Below are positions 29,365-38,452 of a stretch of 64,000 nucleotides of DNA, piece by piece. The notes beneath the pieces are model-generated. The model had not been told where the DNA came from, ran no database searches, and was given only the letters and a program-made list of their open reading frames with translations. Where the stretch lies: contig NZ_QWLM01000004.1 in NCBI RefSeq assembly GCF_003515945.1, positions 124,001-188,000 of the forward strand. The letters are read 5' to 3'. This DNA comes from Dermacoccus abyssi (GTDB taxonomy: Bacteria > Actinomycetota > Actinomycetes > Actinomycetales > Dermatophilaceae). Numbering within the stretch: position 1 is the stretch's first letter; every line of letters starts with the position of its first letter. Position numbers and translations under genes: made by a program.

Positions 29365-29883
29365 TCACACGTCGTCCTCGTCCGCCTTTCGAGCGGCACA
29401 TTCGGCGCACACCCCGAGCAATGCCGCGTGTTGCGCGTCCACCGAGAAGCCGGTGAGCTCCCGAATCCGCGCCACGAGTGGCGTGAACTCCTCCACGTCA
29501 ACATCCGTGAAGCGCTCGCAGCGCACACACTGCAGATGCGCGTGACCGTGCCCGGCGTGACCCGAATGGGCATCTTCAGCGGCATCATCGCCCGCCGCGG
29601 ACAGCTGCTCGAGGCTCGCGAGGTGGTAGATCGTGGCTCCGCCGGGCACGTGCGTGTGCCGCACGATTCCTCCGTCGACGAGAGCCTGGAGCGAGCGGTA
29701 GATCGTCGCCCGGTGCACCCCCGGCTCGAGATCGGCCACCGCCGTCGCGATCGCCTCCGCGTCGAGGTGGCGCGAATCGGCGTCCAACACCTCGATGACG
29801 GCACGGCGCCCCGGCGTCAACCGCTCCCCCGCAGCGCGCAGACGCTCCACCGCAGCTTCGACCCGACTCTTCGCTTCGCCCAC
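29365..29883 (-). CDS. Fur family metal-dependent repressor with His-rich insert
   Basis: This 172-residue winged-helix regulator has a DNA-binding domain at residues 1-85 (TPGRRAVIEVL, VHRATIYRSLQALVDGGIV). The dimerisation domain has CVRC and CAEC cysteine pairs for a structural zinc. Between them is a His-rich stretch, HSGHAGHGHAHLQC, which is common in zinc-sensing (Zur-like) members, so Zur is as likely as Fur. GGAGGC precedes the GTG. Its stop abuts the tRNA-Gly CCA on the other strand. Confidence 0.85.
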   Translation of the reverse strand: MGEAKSRVEAAVERLRAAGERLTPGRRAVIEVLDADSRHLDAEAIATAVADLEPGVHRATIYRSLQALVDGGIVRHTHVPGGATIYHLASLEQLSAAGDDAAEDAHSGHAGHGHAHLQCVRCERFTDVDVEEFTPLVARIRELTGFSVDAQHAALLGVCAECAARKADEDDV

Positions 29884-29940
29884 GCCTCCATCGTCACCCG
29901 AGGCCCCGGGACGGGCAAGCGCACCCCCGTGTTGCGAGCA

Positions 29941-29954
29941 TTACTCGCGAGTAG
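29941..29954. promoter_or_regulatory. TTAC-N6-GTAG palindrome upstream of the acyl-CoA dehydrogenase
   Basis: TACTCGCGAGTA (29942-29953) is a perfect 12-bp palindrome within TTAC-TCGCGA-GTAG, about 41 bases before the start codon. It resembles the etfD upstream site in spacing and ends, which suggests one shared regulator of fatty-acid breakdown. Confidence 0.5.
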
Positions 29955-29994
29955 CACAATGCAGGAGACCCATTTTTCACGCTGCGGAGGATCC

Positions 29995-31842
29995 GTGACT
30001 CACTACAAGAGCAACGTTCGCGACATCGAGTTCAACCTCTTCGAGGTGTTCAACCGCCAGGACGTCCTGGGCACCGGCATCTACGAAGACGTCGACGAGG
30101 ACGTGGCCCGCGACATCGTCCACCAGGTGGCGAAGCTCGCCGAGGGCGATCTGAGCGCCAGCCTCGTCGACTCCGACCGCAACCCGCCGGTCTACGACCC
30201 GGCGACGAAGTCGGTCACGATGCCCGAGTCGTTCAAGAAGTCCTACTCCGCATACATCGACGCAGGCTGGGGCATGCTCGACGCCCCCGTCGAGCTCGAG
30301 GGCATGAAGGTTCCGCCGTCGGTGCGTTGGTCGCTCGCCGAGCTCGTCTGCGGCGCCAACCCGGCCGTCCACATGTTCTCCGCCAGCTACGCGTTCGCCT
30401 CCCTCCTGTACTACATGGGTAACGACGAGCAGAAGAAGCTCGCCAAGCACATCGTCGACGGCGCCTGGCACTGCACCATGGTGCTCACCGAGCCCGACGC
30501 CGGTTCGGACGTCGGCGCCGGCCGCACCAAGGCCACGCAGAACGACGACGGCACGTGGAACATCACGGGCGTCAAGCGCTTCATCACCTCGGCCGAGTCG
30601 GACATGGTCGACAACGTCGTCCACTTCGTCCTGGCCCGCCCCGAGGGCGCAGGCCCCGGCACGAAGGGCCTGTCGCTCTTCGTCGTCCCGAAGTACCACG
30701 TCGACCTCGAGACCGGTGAGCTCGGCGAGCGCAACGGCGCCTACGTGACGAACGTCGAGGACAAGATGGGCCTCAAGGTCTCCACGACCTGCGAGGTCAC
30801 CTTCGGTGACGAGCACCCGGCCGTGGGCACGCTGCTCGGCGATGTCCACGACGGCATCGCGCAGATGTTCAAGGTCATCGAGAACGCCCGCATGTTCGTC
30901 GGCACGAAGGCCATCGCGACGCTCTCGACCGGTTACCTCAACGCGCTCGAGTACGCCAAGGAGCGCGTCCAGGGTGCCGACATGACGACGCCGGCCAAGG
31001 ACGCCCCGCGCGTCACGATCACCCACCACCCGGACGTTCGCCGCAGCCTCATGCTGCAGAAGGCGTACGCGGAGGGCCTGCGCTCGCTCGTCGTCTACAC
31101 GGCGTGCCAGCAGGACATCGTCGACCAGGCGCAGAAGGGCAACCCGGCCGTCGAGCTCGAAGATGGCACCGAGGCAGAGCTGGCCGCTCGCCTCAACGAC
31201 CTGCTGCTGCCCATCGTCAAGGGCGTCGGCTCGGAGCGCGCCTGGGTCCTGCTCGGCACCGAGTCGCTGCAGACGTACGGCGGTTCGGGCTTCCTCAAGG
31301 AGTACCCCGTCGAGCAGTACGTGCGTGACGCGAAGATCGACACGCTGTACGAAGGCACAACCGCCATTCAGGGCCTCGACTTCTTCTTCCGCAAGATCGT
31401 CAAGGACCAGGGCGTCGCACTCGGTGAGCTGCAGAAGCAGATCATGGCCACGATCTCCGAGGCTCCGGCCTCGCTGCAGCGTGAGGCCGGCCTGCTCGGC
31501 CAGGCCGCGACCGACCTCAAGGACATGGGCGAGTTCATGTTCGGCGCTGCGATCAACTCGCTCGAGAAGCCGACGGACGCCTACAAGGTCGGCCTGACGT
31601 CGACGCGCCTGCTGCTGGCTGCGGGCGACGTCGTCATCGGCTGGCTGCTGCTCAAGGCCGCCGTCGTCGCGCAGGCCCGTCTCGACGCGGGTGACGCCGG
31701 CAAGGACGAGGACTTCTACACCGGCAAGGTGGCCGCCGCGCAGTTCTTCGCGCGCACGGTGCTGCCGCGCATGGCGTCGGAGAAGGCCATCACCCTCGCC
31801 GAGGACGGCGCCCTCATGGACGTCCCCGAAGCTGCGTTCTGA
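29995..31842 (+). CDS. Acyl-CoA dehydrogenase, FadE5-like large form
   Basis: This 615-residue flavoprotein belongs to the long acyl-CoA dehydrogenase group (about 610 residues, like mycobacterial FadE5), which performs the first oxidation of beta-oxidation. The FAD/substrate region reads TMVLTEPDAGSDVGAGRTKA and KRFITSAESD. The C-terminal half shows ESLQTYGGSGFLKEYPVEQ, IDTLYEGTTAIQGLDF and an extra helical domain. The GTG at 29995 has GCGGAGG 4-5 bases upstream. Electrons would go to ETF and then EtfD. The catalytic base was not assigned. Confidence 0.92.
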   Translation: MTHYKSNVRDIEFNLFEVFNRQDVLGTGIYEDVDEDVARDIVHQVAKLAEGDLSASLVDSDRNPPVYDPATKSVTMPESFKKSYSAYIDAGWGMLDAPVELEGMKVPPSVRWSLAELVCGANPAVHMFSASYAFASLLYYMGNDEQKKLAKHIVDGAWHCTMVLTEPDAGSDVGAGRTKATQNDDGTWNITGVKRFITSAESDMVDNVVHFVLARPEGAGPGTKGLSLFVVPKYHVDLETGELGERNGAYVTNVEDKMGLKVSTTCEVTFGDEHPAVGTLLGDVHDGIAQMFKVIENARMFVGTKAIATLSTGYLNALEYAKERVQGADMTTPAKDAPRVTITHHPDVRRSLMLQKAYAEGLRSLVVYTACQQDIVDQAQKGNPAVELEDGTEAELAARLNDLLLPIVKGVGSERAWVLLGTESLQTYGGSGFLKEYPVEQYVRDAKIDTLYEGTTAIQGLDFFFRKIVKDQGVALGELQKQIMATISEAPASLQREAGLLGQAATDLKDMGEFMFGAAINSLEKPTDAYKVGLTSTRLLLAAGDVVIGWLLLKAAVVAQARLDAGDAGKDEDFYTGKVAAAQFFARTVLPRMASEKAITLAEDGALMDVPEAAF

Positions 31843-31858
31843 TCCGAACGCTCCACGC

Positions 31859-31897
31859 GAGTGGCCCGGCACCCCCACCCCGGGTGCCGGGCCACTC
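31859..31897. terminator. Terminator between the acyl-CoA dehydrogenase and GNAT genes
   Basis: Perfect 16-base arms (31859-31874 with 31882-31897) enclose a 7-base loop between convergent genes. Confidence 0.8.
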
Positions 31898-31910
31898 GGC
31901 TTTTCTGCGG

Positions 31911-32456
31911 CTACTTCGTCCGGTCGGAGGCGAGCAATCCGTACTTGATCGTGTCGGTCCATTCGCCCTTCGACCACAAGTCCTCGCGCAGGTACGCCTC
32001 CCGCGTCATCCCGAGGCGCTCACACAGGCGCGCGGAGGCATCGTTGCGACCGTCCATCTGCGCTTCGAGGCGGTGCAGCGGGAAGTGTGCGAAGACGGCG
32101 TCGATGAAGGCCGCCACAGCCTCGGTCGCCAACCCCTTCCCTGCCACCTCCGGGGAGAACACCCACCCGATCTCGGCGCGTTCGTTCGTCTCGTCGAGAA
32201 GCCAGATGCCGACGTCACCGACGACGGAGCCTTCGTACTCGACGGCGACGGCCACCGCTCGGGCGTCCGTGTCGAGCCCGATCTGAGTCTTGTGCCGCTC
32301 GATCTTCGCGATCACGCCGGCGCGATCGAGCGGCCCCGCGAGCAGATAGCGGGCCACGCCTGGGCGCGCGTGATAGTCGAGCAGGTCGTCGACGTCGTTG
32401 TCGGTGAACGGACGAAGGGTCGTGCGCGCGGTAGCGATCGGCAGGAGAAGCGGCAT
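31911..32456 (-). CDS. RimJ/RimL-type GNAT acetyltransferase
   Basis: This 181-residue protein has the RimJ-like pattern: TARTTLRPFTDNDVDDL at the start, WVFSPEVAGKGLATEAVAAF (acetyl-CoA loop) and RNDASARLCERLGMTREAYL. It would acetylate an amino group on a protein or small molecule; the target is not known. TAGCCT lies 7 bases before the ATG (leaderless). It runs against the acyl-CoA dehydrogenase. Confidence 0.88.
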   Translation of the reverse strand: MPLLLPIATARTTLRPFTDNDVDDLLDYHARPGVARYLLAGPLDRAGVIAKIERHKTQIGLDTDARAVAVAVEYEGSVVGDVGIWLLDETNERAEIGWVFSPEVAGKGLATEAVAAFIDAVFAHFPLHRLEAQMDGRNDASARLCERLGMTREAYLREDLWSKGEWTDTIKYGLLASDRTK

Positions 32457-32484
32457 GGCGCCCAGGCTAACGAGCGTTTCGAAC

Positions 32485-33676
32485 TCAGCCGATCCAGTTG
32501 TCGTGCCAGTACTCGGGGTTCGTTCCGTTCTTGTCCAGGTGCTCGGGGCGGTCCCACCCGTAGGCCTTGCCGTTGTTGCTCAGCCACCTATCAGCCGCGG
32601 TACCGAACTTGAACGGAGAAGCACCGCGCCCTTCAGCCAGCGCACTCGTGTTACCGAGGAGATCCATCGCTCGCCCGTAGCCGTGGTTGGAGGTTCCCGG
32701 CTTGGCCGCGCGTGGGAAACCGCAGACCTTCGCGTACATGTTCTGCGTCTGCAGGTCGCGATACCCCTCGTCGAGCACGAGGGAGTACCCGAACTTCGCC
32801 TTGAAGGCCTTGTTCATCTCGAGCAGACCCGCGAGGGCGTTGCACTGCAGGGTTCGAGGCGTCTTGGGAGCCCACGCGGTGTTCATCCAGGACGGCACCT
32901 CGCACAGGTCGGCCGACGGGATCTGCCCGTTGGCGTCCGCCATCACGCTCGTCGGGTGCAACAGGTCGGCACTGACGTACCGGCCCGCGTAGGCACCGGA
33001 GGTCACCTTGAACCAGGCACCGTTGACGTACTGACCTTCGAGGGCAGTTCCCGGCGTCATGCGAGCGTCGAGTGCGTCGTGGCGGCGGCACGGACGGCAG
33101 GCTTGTAGTCGAGGTCCTTGACCGTGTAGCGGGTGACCGTCTCACCGACCGGCGCCTTGGAGGTCGGTTTGGCGACGTTTCCGCGCAATGCCTTGGTCAT
33201 GTCGGTCCACATGACGTCGTACATCGACACCCGCTTGCCCGCGTAGGGGTCCGAGCCGACGACGAAGTGGGTGCCCTTGAGTCCGCCCGACACCGTGGTT
33301 CCGGCAGGCAACGATCCGACCTTGCGACCCGAGGAGTTGAGGAGCGACGTCTTCGTATATCCAGCCCACCCCGTCAAGGGCGTCGTGTTCACCGGGGCGC
33401 TCGTGCCGAGCACCGACGCGCTGACGTAGCGGCCGGTGTACGCCGTCGGAGACGAGATCCTGATCCAGCCGTTCGACAGGGTGCCGACGATCTTGGTGCC
33501 CGTGGGCACACTGGCGACCTTCGTTGCCCCGGTCGAGGGCGCAGATCGGATGTTCGTGGTGGCCGTGGCGTGTAGCGCGTGACGTTCGTCGCCGCGTGCG
33601 CTGTGGCCGGTACGACGGCGCCGGCCACAGCCGTGGTCGACAAGACTAGGACGAGAGCGCGTGTGAGGTTCTTCAT
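32485..33676 (-). pseudogene. Secreted SH3b-M15 (VanY-like) D,D-carboxypeptidase, two frameshifts
   Basis: The gene starts with a signal peptide (MKNLTRALVLVLSTTAVAGA) and GGGGAG before the ATG. It contains bacterial SH3 repeats (GRYVSAS, KRVSMYD, GRYVSAD) and ends with an M15 peptidase domain with zinc motifs TSNHGYGRAMDLL and PEYWHDNW. The reading frame shifts at about 33566-33575 and at about 33055-33070, the second in the middle of an SH3 unit. Adding one base at each gives 397 residues. It would trim peptidoglycan stem peptides outside the cell. The second break forms ATGA and could mimic a coupled start, but it splits a domain. Confidence 0.8.
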
Positions 33677-33687
33677 CGTTGCTCCCC

Positions 33688-34511
33688 TCACACCAGATAC
33701 GTCGCACTGACGAAGCGACCGACGTAGGTGCCGGTCGTGATCTTCATCCATCCGCCGGACAAGGTTCCGGTGACGGCGGTTCCGGCTGCCAGCTTGCCGA
33801 CGAGGCTCGCCGTGGTCGAGGGCGCGGTCCGCACGTTGAGCTTCACGCCTGCCTTGACACGCTTGGTCACCGTGCCCTTCGGTGCGGGCGTCGCAGGGGT
33901 GGGAGCCGTCGTCGTGGCGGAGACGCCCGGTCCGACGAACGAGCAGATCGAGACGTGGGTGTAGCGGCCGGACGCCTGGGCTTCGGCGCTCGAGTCGATG
34001 GAGTACTTGGCGTAGAAGTCGAAGGTCGTGGAGCAGACCCACGCCGGCGGGTCCATCCTGCGGCCGAGTGGAAGCGGTTGCCGCCCTCGGCGATGCCGCA
34101 GTGGTGAACGCCGTGCCGGTTGTGGAAGAACACGGCATCGCCGGGCTGAGCGTATTTCGCTGCCTCGAGGAGCGGCACCTTCACGCGCAGCTTCAGATGC
34201 GCGGCGGAGTAGCGGATGGCGGAGGCGTTGTGCAGGAGGTAGTAGCCCGCGTGCTTGCCCAGCGGATCGGCCGTTGTCTCGTGCGCCCACCGGAAGAACC
34301 CCGAGCAATCCCAGCGCGTCGGGCCCGTTGCGCCCCAGACGAACCGATCCCCCTCGTGCTGACGCATGGTGGCAAGCATCCGCAGACCGAAAGCTCGGTT
34401 CTGCGCCAGCGTGGGTGCGGTCGCTGCCATGGCTGCGGGAGCCGGAGCGAGTGCGACGGTGCCGGCGAGCGCCGCTGATCCGCCGAGAAATTGGCGACGT
34501 GTGATGACCAT
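33688..34511 (-). pseudogene. Tat-exported NlpC/P60-like hydrolase with C-terminal SH3 domain, one frameshift
   Basis: The start has a twin-arginine signal (TRRQFLGGSAALAGTVALAP). The cysteine peptidase core shows Cys in TRWDCSGFFRWAH and His in HGVHHCGIAEGG. The frame changes at about 34057-34065. The next frame continues with RMDPPAWVCSTTFDFYAKY, a linker and an SH3b domain (GKLAAGTAVTGTLSGGWMK). Adding one base restores 274 residues. It probably cleaves peptidoglycan peptides. Only 11 bases separate its stop from the start of the M15 gene, so the two may be one unit. Confidence 0.8.
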
Positions 34512-34703
34512 GTGTCATTCGGTTCTGGCGGAGCGCAACGACGCTGCGCTCGACGATGAGCGCTGGCGCTCCCCCCACCATGCGCGTCGCGTGTGAACAT
34601 CAGAACGATCTGCCATGGCTCGACGCCGCACGACGCGACGACGATGGCTCAGAGTACTCCCTCGGCCGTGGTTTACGTCACCCCTTCTCAGGCAGGGCTG
34701 TCG

Positions 34704-35318
34704 TCACGGTGCCGCGGTCGATGTCGCCCGGTCCGGGGCGCTGTTCGCGGGGACGTTCGCCTTCGTCATCTGGACGGTGATTCCTGTTCCTTCGGCGATC
34801 TCGACGAGGCCGGCATCCGAGCTCTGCACGAGGACGTACTGGGCGCCGGCGGGCACCTTCACCGGCTTGCACGACGACGCGCACGGTCCCCAGGACTCGA
34901 CCTTCGTCGCGGTATCGGCCGACATCCACACGACGTTCACCTTCTCCGACAACGAGGGCGCCCGCAGTTCCCCGCCGGCCCGCACCCCGGAAAAGACTCC
35001 CTGCGCATCCACCTTCCCGTCGAGCAGGAGCACGTCGCCCTCTGTCTTCATCCGCCGCGGAATGACCTGGAAGCGCTGGTCGATGACGATGCCGACATGC
35101 GCCGCTCCCGAACTCCTCGTCCCCGTGGCCGAAATCGGTGCACTCGGCGCCGTGGATCCGGGCGACGAGGTTCCCGCGTCCGATGTGCGGGTGGCGCTCG
35201 GCACCGGGGTTCCACTCGGAGCGTTCCTCTCGACGTTCCCCTCATCGCTGCAGCCGGTCAGCGCCGCGACGACGACAAGGCACGCGACGGCTGCGGGCAC
35301 TCGACGCATCATGGTCAT
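34704..35318 (-). CDS. Secreted lipoprotein of unknown function
   Basis: This 204-residue protein has a lipoprotein signal ending VAALTGCS (lipid Cys at about residue 22), then a Ser/Thr/Pro-rich linker. A folded part of about 130 residues contains a Cys pair in WGPCASSCKPVKV. I do not recognise the domain. It overlaps the stop of the upstream NlpC/P60 gene by ATGA, so it is translated with that hydrolase and may act with it at the wall. About 190 bases without a gene follow before the Tat-exported hydrolase. Confidence 0.75.
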   Translation of the reverse strand: MTMMRRVPAAVACLVVVAALTGCSDEGNVERNAPSGTPVPSATRTSDAGTSSPGSTAPSAPISATGTRSSGAAHVGIVIDQRFQVIPRRMKTEGDVLLLDGKVDAQGVFSGVRAGGELRAPSLSEKVNVVWMSADTATKVESWGPCASSCKPVKVPAGAQYVLVQSSDAGLVEIAEGTGITVQMTKANVPANSAPDRATSTAAP

Positions 35319-37123
35319 CCCTCGGCCACGGGGCGGACGGCGTACGGCATGATCGACATGCTCCCGGACCTCGTCAGCCAGTACATGTCACGGTTCGCCC
35401 CTTCGTAACCGTTGTTCGCCGTGTCGAACGTGCGGTCGCGGCCCACGTACATGCCGACGTGCCCGATCCCCGAAGCCGAGCCGTTCGAGGTGTAGAAGAT
35501 GAGGTCGCCAGGCTGACGCTGAGTGACCGGCACCTTCTTGAGCGAGGTGTCGTTGTAGAGCGCCTGCGTGAGCTTCGTCGGGTGGATGATGTCGTCGAGA
35601 ATGTTCGCGCTGCGCGGATACACACCGGCGTGGTACATCCCCGCGAGCATGAGCCCGGAGCAGTCGAACCCGACGCGCCCGGGGCCCGCCGCGCCGTACG
35701 TGTACTCGTAACCGTTCGCGTAGGTCTTGTTCCGGACGTAGCTCATCATCGTGTTGATCCGCTCCTGCCGCGTCGCCGCGAGTCCGAGCACAGGCTGATT
35801 CGCCTCCGTCGCCTCATCCCAGGGCGTCCCGATACCGAGCTTGTTCCACAGTCCCTTGTCGAGTCTGGGGGTGCGGGCCCAACCGATGGAAGCACGCTTG
35901 CGTGCGAGGGCGGAGGCCGTCGTGCCGGTGAGCCGCTCGAGTGGTCCGAAGCGGGTGTGGGCGGTTCCCTTACTGTCGCGCACCCCGAGGAAACGCTGCA
36001 GAATCTTGACATTCCAGCCTGCGTCCCCGCCGCCTGCGGACGTGAGGGCGTACGGCATCGGTTGCTTCGGGATGGCGGTCAGAGGCTGGGCGTATTTCGC
36101 ACTCGGGCACCACCGGGTGTCGCCCATCGCGTATCCGGTGCCCTTCTCCGTCAGGATCGCCGCACCACCGCACCGCGTGGTCGGGAGCCCCTTGGGCCAC
36201 CCGTGGGCATACATGCCGTCCCAGGCGAACTTCGTCGTGCCGGGCACCCGCGTGTTCGGCTTGAACGACGCCGGCACCACGGCCTTCGCACCTGAGTTGG
36301 CCACCGTCACCCAGCCGCCGGCGAAGGGATGAACGGTGCCTCCGCCGACTCGCGTCCAGGCCTTCACCGCGGACGACGACGCCGTCGCGCTCCCCACCAT
36401 CTGTCGAACGGCGGGATTCGAGACGTAGTAGTCGTAGACCCGTGACTCGACCCCGTGGATCGGGGCGGAGGCCGAGGCGCGCATGAGCGCGCCCCGGTAC
36501 GCGTGGCTCGGCGAGTCGAACCGCTGCCAGAGACCCTTCGCGTCCGACATCTGAGGGCTCACCGGCCAGCCGGTGTTCGGATGCGCCTTGTAGTACTCCG
36601 CAAAGCCGTCGAGCACCACACCACCCATCGTCGGAATCGGCCGTCCCGAAGCGTCCACGGCGATCAGGGCCAGGCCCCTCTCGAAGTGTTGCGCATAACC
36701 ACCACCGGCTCGGTACCACCGTTGCTCGGTGCTCGTCGGCTTGCCGAGGGCTTCGATGCCGGTGACGGTGGCGACGTGCGGACCCACGGGGATCGGCGCC
36801 GGGGTGGGAGAGGTGCTCGTCGGCTCCGTAGGCGTCGACGTGGGCGGTGACGAAGTCGTGCTGCTGCTCGTCGCCGGGGAGGACGCCGAGGGTTCGGACG
36901 ACGACGGTGTGGGCGTCGGCGGTGTGCTCGAAGCGTTACCGGGCACCGTCGTGGTGGGCTCGGCGCCGGGTACCACCTGCGGTGCCGAGGGCGACGTGGA
37001 TGCGACGGTTCCGGCTCCCGGCGACGGATGGGGTTCCGCACCCGCCGCGCTGACTCCCCACGCGGCGAACGGCGCCGCGACCGTGACCGACAGAACGGTT
37101 GAGAAGATCGATCGAATTTTCAT
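35315..37123 (-). CDS. Secreted NlpC/P60 peptidoglycan endopeptidase, large multidomain form
   Basis: This 602-residue protein starts with a signal peptide (SIFSTVLSVTVAAPFAAWG). It continues with a Ser/Thr/Pro-rich linker (about residues 30-120), repeats resembling wall-associated LGFP-type units (GGGYAQHFERGLALI, WQRFDSPSHAYRGALM), a peptidoglycan-binding-like region and a C-terminal NlpC/P60 domain. Catalytic Cys is in VGFDCSGLMLAG and His in GIGHVGMYVG. It would cut stem-peptide bonds during growth or separation. The ATG at 37123 follows GGGGA. It heads a cluster of wall hydrolases. Confidence 0.85.
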   Translation of the reverse strand: MKIRSIFSTVLSVTVAAPFAAWGVSAAGAEPHPSPGAGTVASTSPSAPQVVPGAEPTTTVPGNASSTPPTPTPSSSEPSASSPATSSSTTSSPPTSTPTEPTSTSPTPAPIPVGPHVATVTGIEALGKPTSTEQRWYRAGGGYAQHFERGLALIAVDASGRPIPTMGGVVLDGFAEYYKAHPNTGWPVSPQMSDAKGLWQRFDSPSHAYRGALMRASASAPIHGVESRVYDYYVSNPAVRQMVGSATASSSAVKAWTRVGGGTVHPFAGGWVTVANSGAKAVVPASFKPNTRVPGTTKFAWDGMYAHGWPKGLPTTRCGGAAILTEKGTGYAMGDTRWCPSAKYAQPLTAIPKQPMPYALTSAGGGDAGWNVKILQRFLGVRDSKGTAHTRFGPLERLTGTTASALARKRASIGWARTPRLDKGLWNKLGIGTPWDEATEANQPVLGLAATRQERINTMMSYVRNKTYANGYEYTYGAAGPGRVGFDCSGLMLAGMYHAGVYPRSANILDDIIHPTKLTQALYNDTSLKKVPVTQRQPGDLIFYTSNGSASGIGHVGMYVGRDRTFDTANNGYEGANRDMYWLTRSGSMSIMPYAVRPVAEG

Positions 37124-37252
37124 GTGTGTCCCCTGGTACTGCGTTCCCTTGTGCAAGGTCAAGGCTAGGAGAGGCGGGGTGACATCGGGGCGGAGGATAG
37201 GTGAAAATTCGCTGACATCGCTGTGCACGACTCCGGTCGGGCACTACGGTGC

Positions 37253-38452
37253 TCAGTCGATGACGGCCACGGTGTGCTGAGCGATGGCGAGTTCCTCGTT
37301 CGTCGGCACGACGCAGACGGCCACCTTCGAGGCGGGAGTCGAGACGACGCGCGGGTCGTCGCTGCGCACCTCGTTCGCGGCCTCGTCGAGCTCGACGCCG
37401 AGCCACGCGAGACGCTCGCAGACGGCGGCCCGGACCGCGGCGTTGTTCTCGCCGACGCCGGCGGTGAACGTCACAACGTCGACGCCACCGAGAACCGATG
37501 TGTAGGCGCCGATGTACTTGACGAGGCGGTGCACGTAGACGTCGAACGCGAGCGTCGCCGTCTCGTCACCCGCCTCGACGCGCTCCATGAGGTCGCGGAA
37601 GTCGGTCGCACCGGCCATGCCGAGGATGCCCGAGCCCTTGTTGAGGAGGGTGTCGATCTCGTCGACGCCGAGCCCCGCGACGCGGTTGAGGTGCAACACG
37701 GCACCGGGGTCGATGTCGCCGCCGCGCGTGCCCATGACGAGGCCCTCCAGCGGCGTCACACCCATCGATGTCTCCACGGCACGACCGCCGTCGATGGCCG
37801 ACATCGAGGCACCGTTGCCGAGGTGGCAGACGATCTGCTTGAGGGAGGCCGGATCGGCGCCGAGCAGTTCCGGCACCCGCGCCGACACGTACTCGTGCGA
37901 CGTGCCGTGGAAGCCGTACCGACGCAGGGCGTGCTCCTTGGCGAGCGCGGCGTCGATGGCGTAGGTGTACGCCGCGGGCGGTAGCGTCGCGAAGAAGCCG
38001 GTGTCGAACACGGCGACGTGGGCGTGGTCGGGAAGGATGCGCTGTGCCGCCTCGATTCCCGTCGCGTTCGCGGGGTTGTGCAGCGGCGCGAGGGTGCCGA
38101 GGCGCTTGATCTCGGCGAGCACCCGCTCGTCGACGAGCACGGGGTCGGAGAAGTTTCGCCCGCCGTGGACGACGCGGTGACCGACGGCGACGACGCCCGC
38201 GTCCGCCAGTGCGAGACCGGTCTCGCTCATGACGTGCGTCATCTGCTCGAGCGCGACGGCGTGGTCGGCGATCGCCACCTCGCGGTGGGTCTTCTCTCCG
38301 TCGTACTCGTGCGTGATCGTCGCGTTGTCGTGCCCGATCCGCTCGATCAGACCCTTGACGAGGTGCTCGCCGGTGGTGGGGTCGACGATCTGGTACTTGA
38401 GCGAGCTGGAGCCGGCGTTGAGAACGAGGACGTTGCCGGCGCGCTGGGTCAT
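37253..38452 (-). CDS. ackA: Acetate kinase
   Basis: This 399-residue enzyme of the ASKHA fold interconverts acetyl phosphate plus ADP and acetate plus ATP. The family motifs VLNAGSSSLKYQ (residues 9-20), GHRVVHGG, YGFHGTSHEYV and HLGNGASMSAI are clear. Its start overlaps the pta stop by ATGA (38449-38452), so the two are coupled. Together they allow acetate overflow and acetate use. Confidence 0.97.
   Translation of the reverse strand: MTQRAGNVLVLNAGSSSLKYQIVDPTTGEHLVKGLIERIGHDNATITHEYDGEKTHREVAIADHAVALEQMTHVMSETGLALADAGVVAVGHRVVHGGRNFSDPVLVDERVLAEIKRLGTLAPLHNPANATGIEAAQRILPDHAHVAVFDTGFFATLPPAAYTYAIDAALAKEHALRRYGFHGTSHEYVSARVPELLGADPASLKQIVCHLGNGASMSAIDGGRAVETSMGVTPLEGLVMGTRGGDIDPGAVLHLNRVAGLGVDEIDTLLNKGSGILGMAGATDFRDLMERVEAGDETATLAFDVYVHRLVKYIGAYTSVLGGVDVVTFTAGVGENNAAVRAAVCERLAWLGVELDEAANEVRSDDPRVVSTPASKVAVCVVPTNEELAIAQHTVAVID

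Noticed and set aside
29233-29994. N-terminal extension of the acyl-CoA dehydrogenase frame
   Set aside because: The extension runs through tRNA-Gly and the Fur gene. The GTG at 29995 with GGAGG in front is the real start.
33057-33060. ATGA overlap taken as two coupled genes (SH3 protein and M15 peptidase)
   Set aside because: The junction splits one SH3 unit, and the combined length becomes divisible by three when two lost bases are restored, so a frameshift in one gene is the simpler reading.
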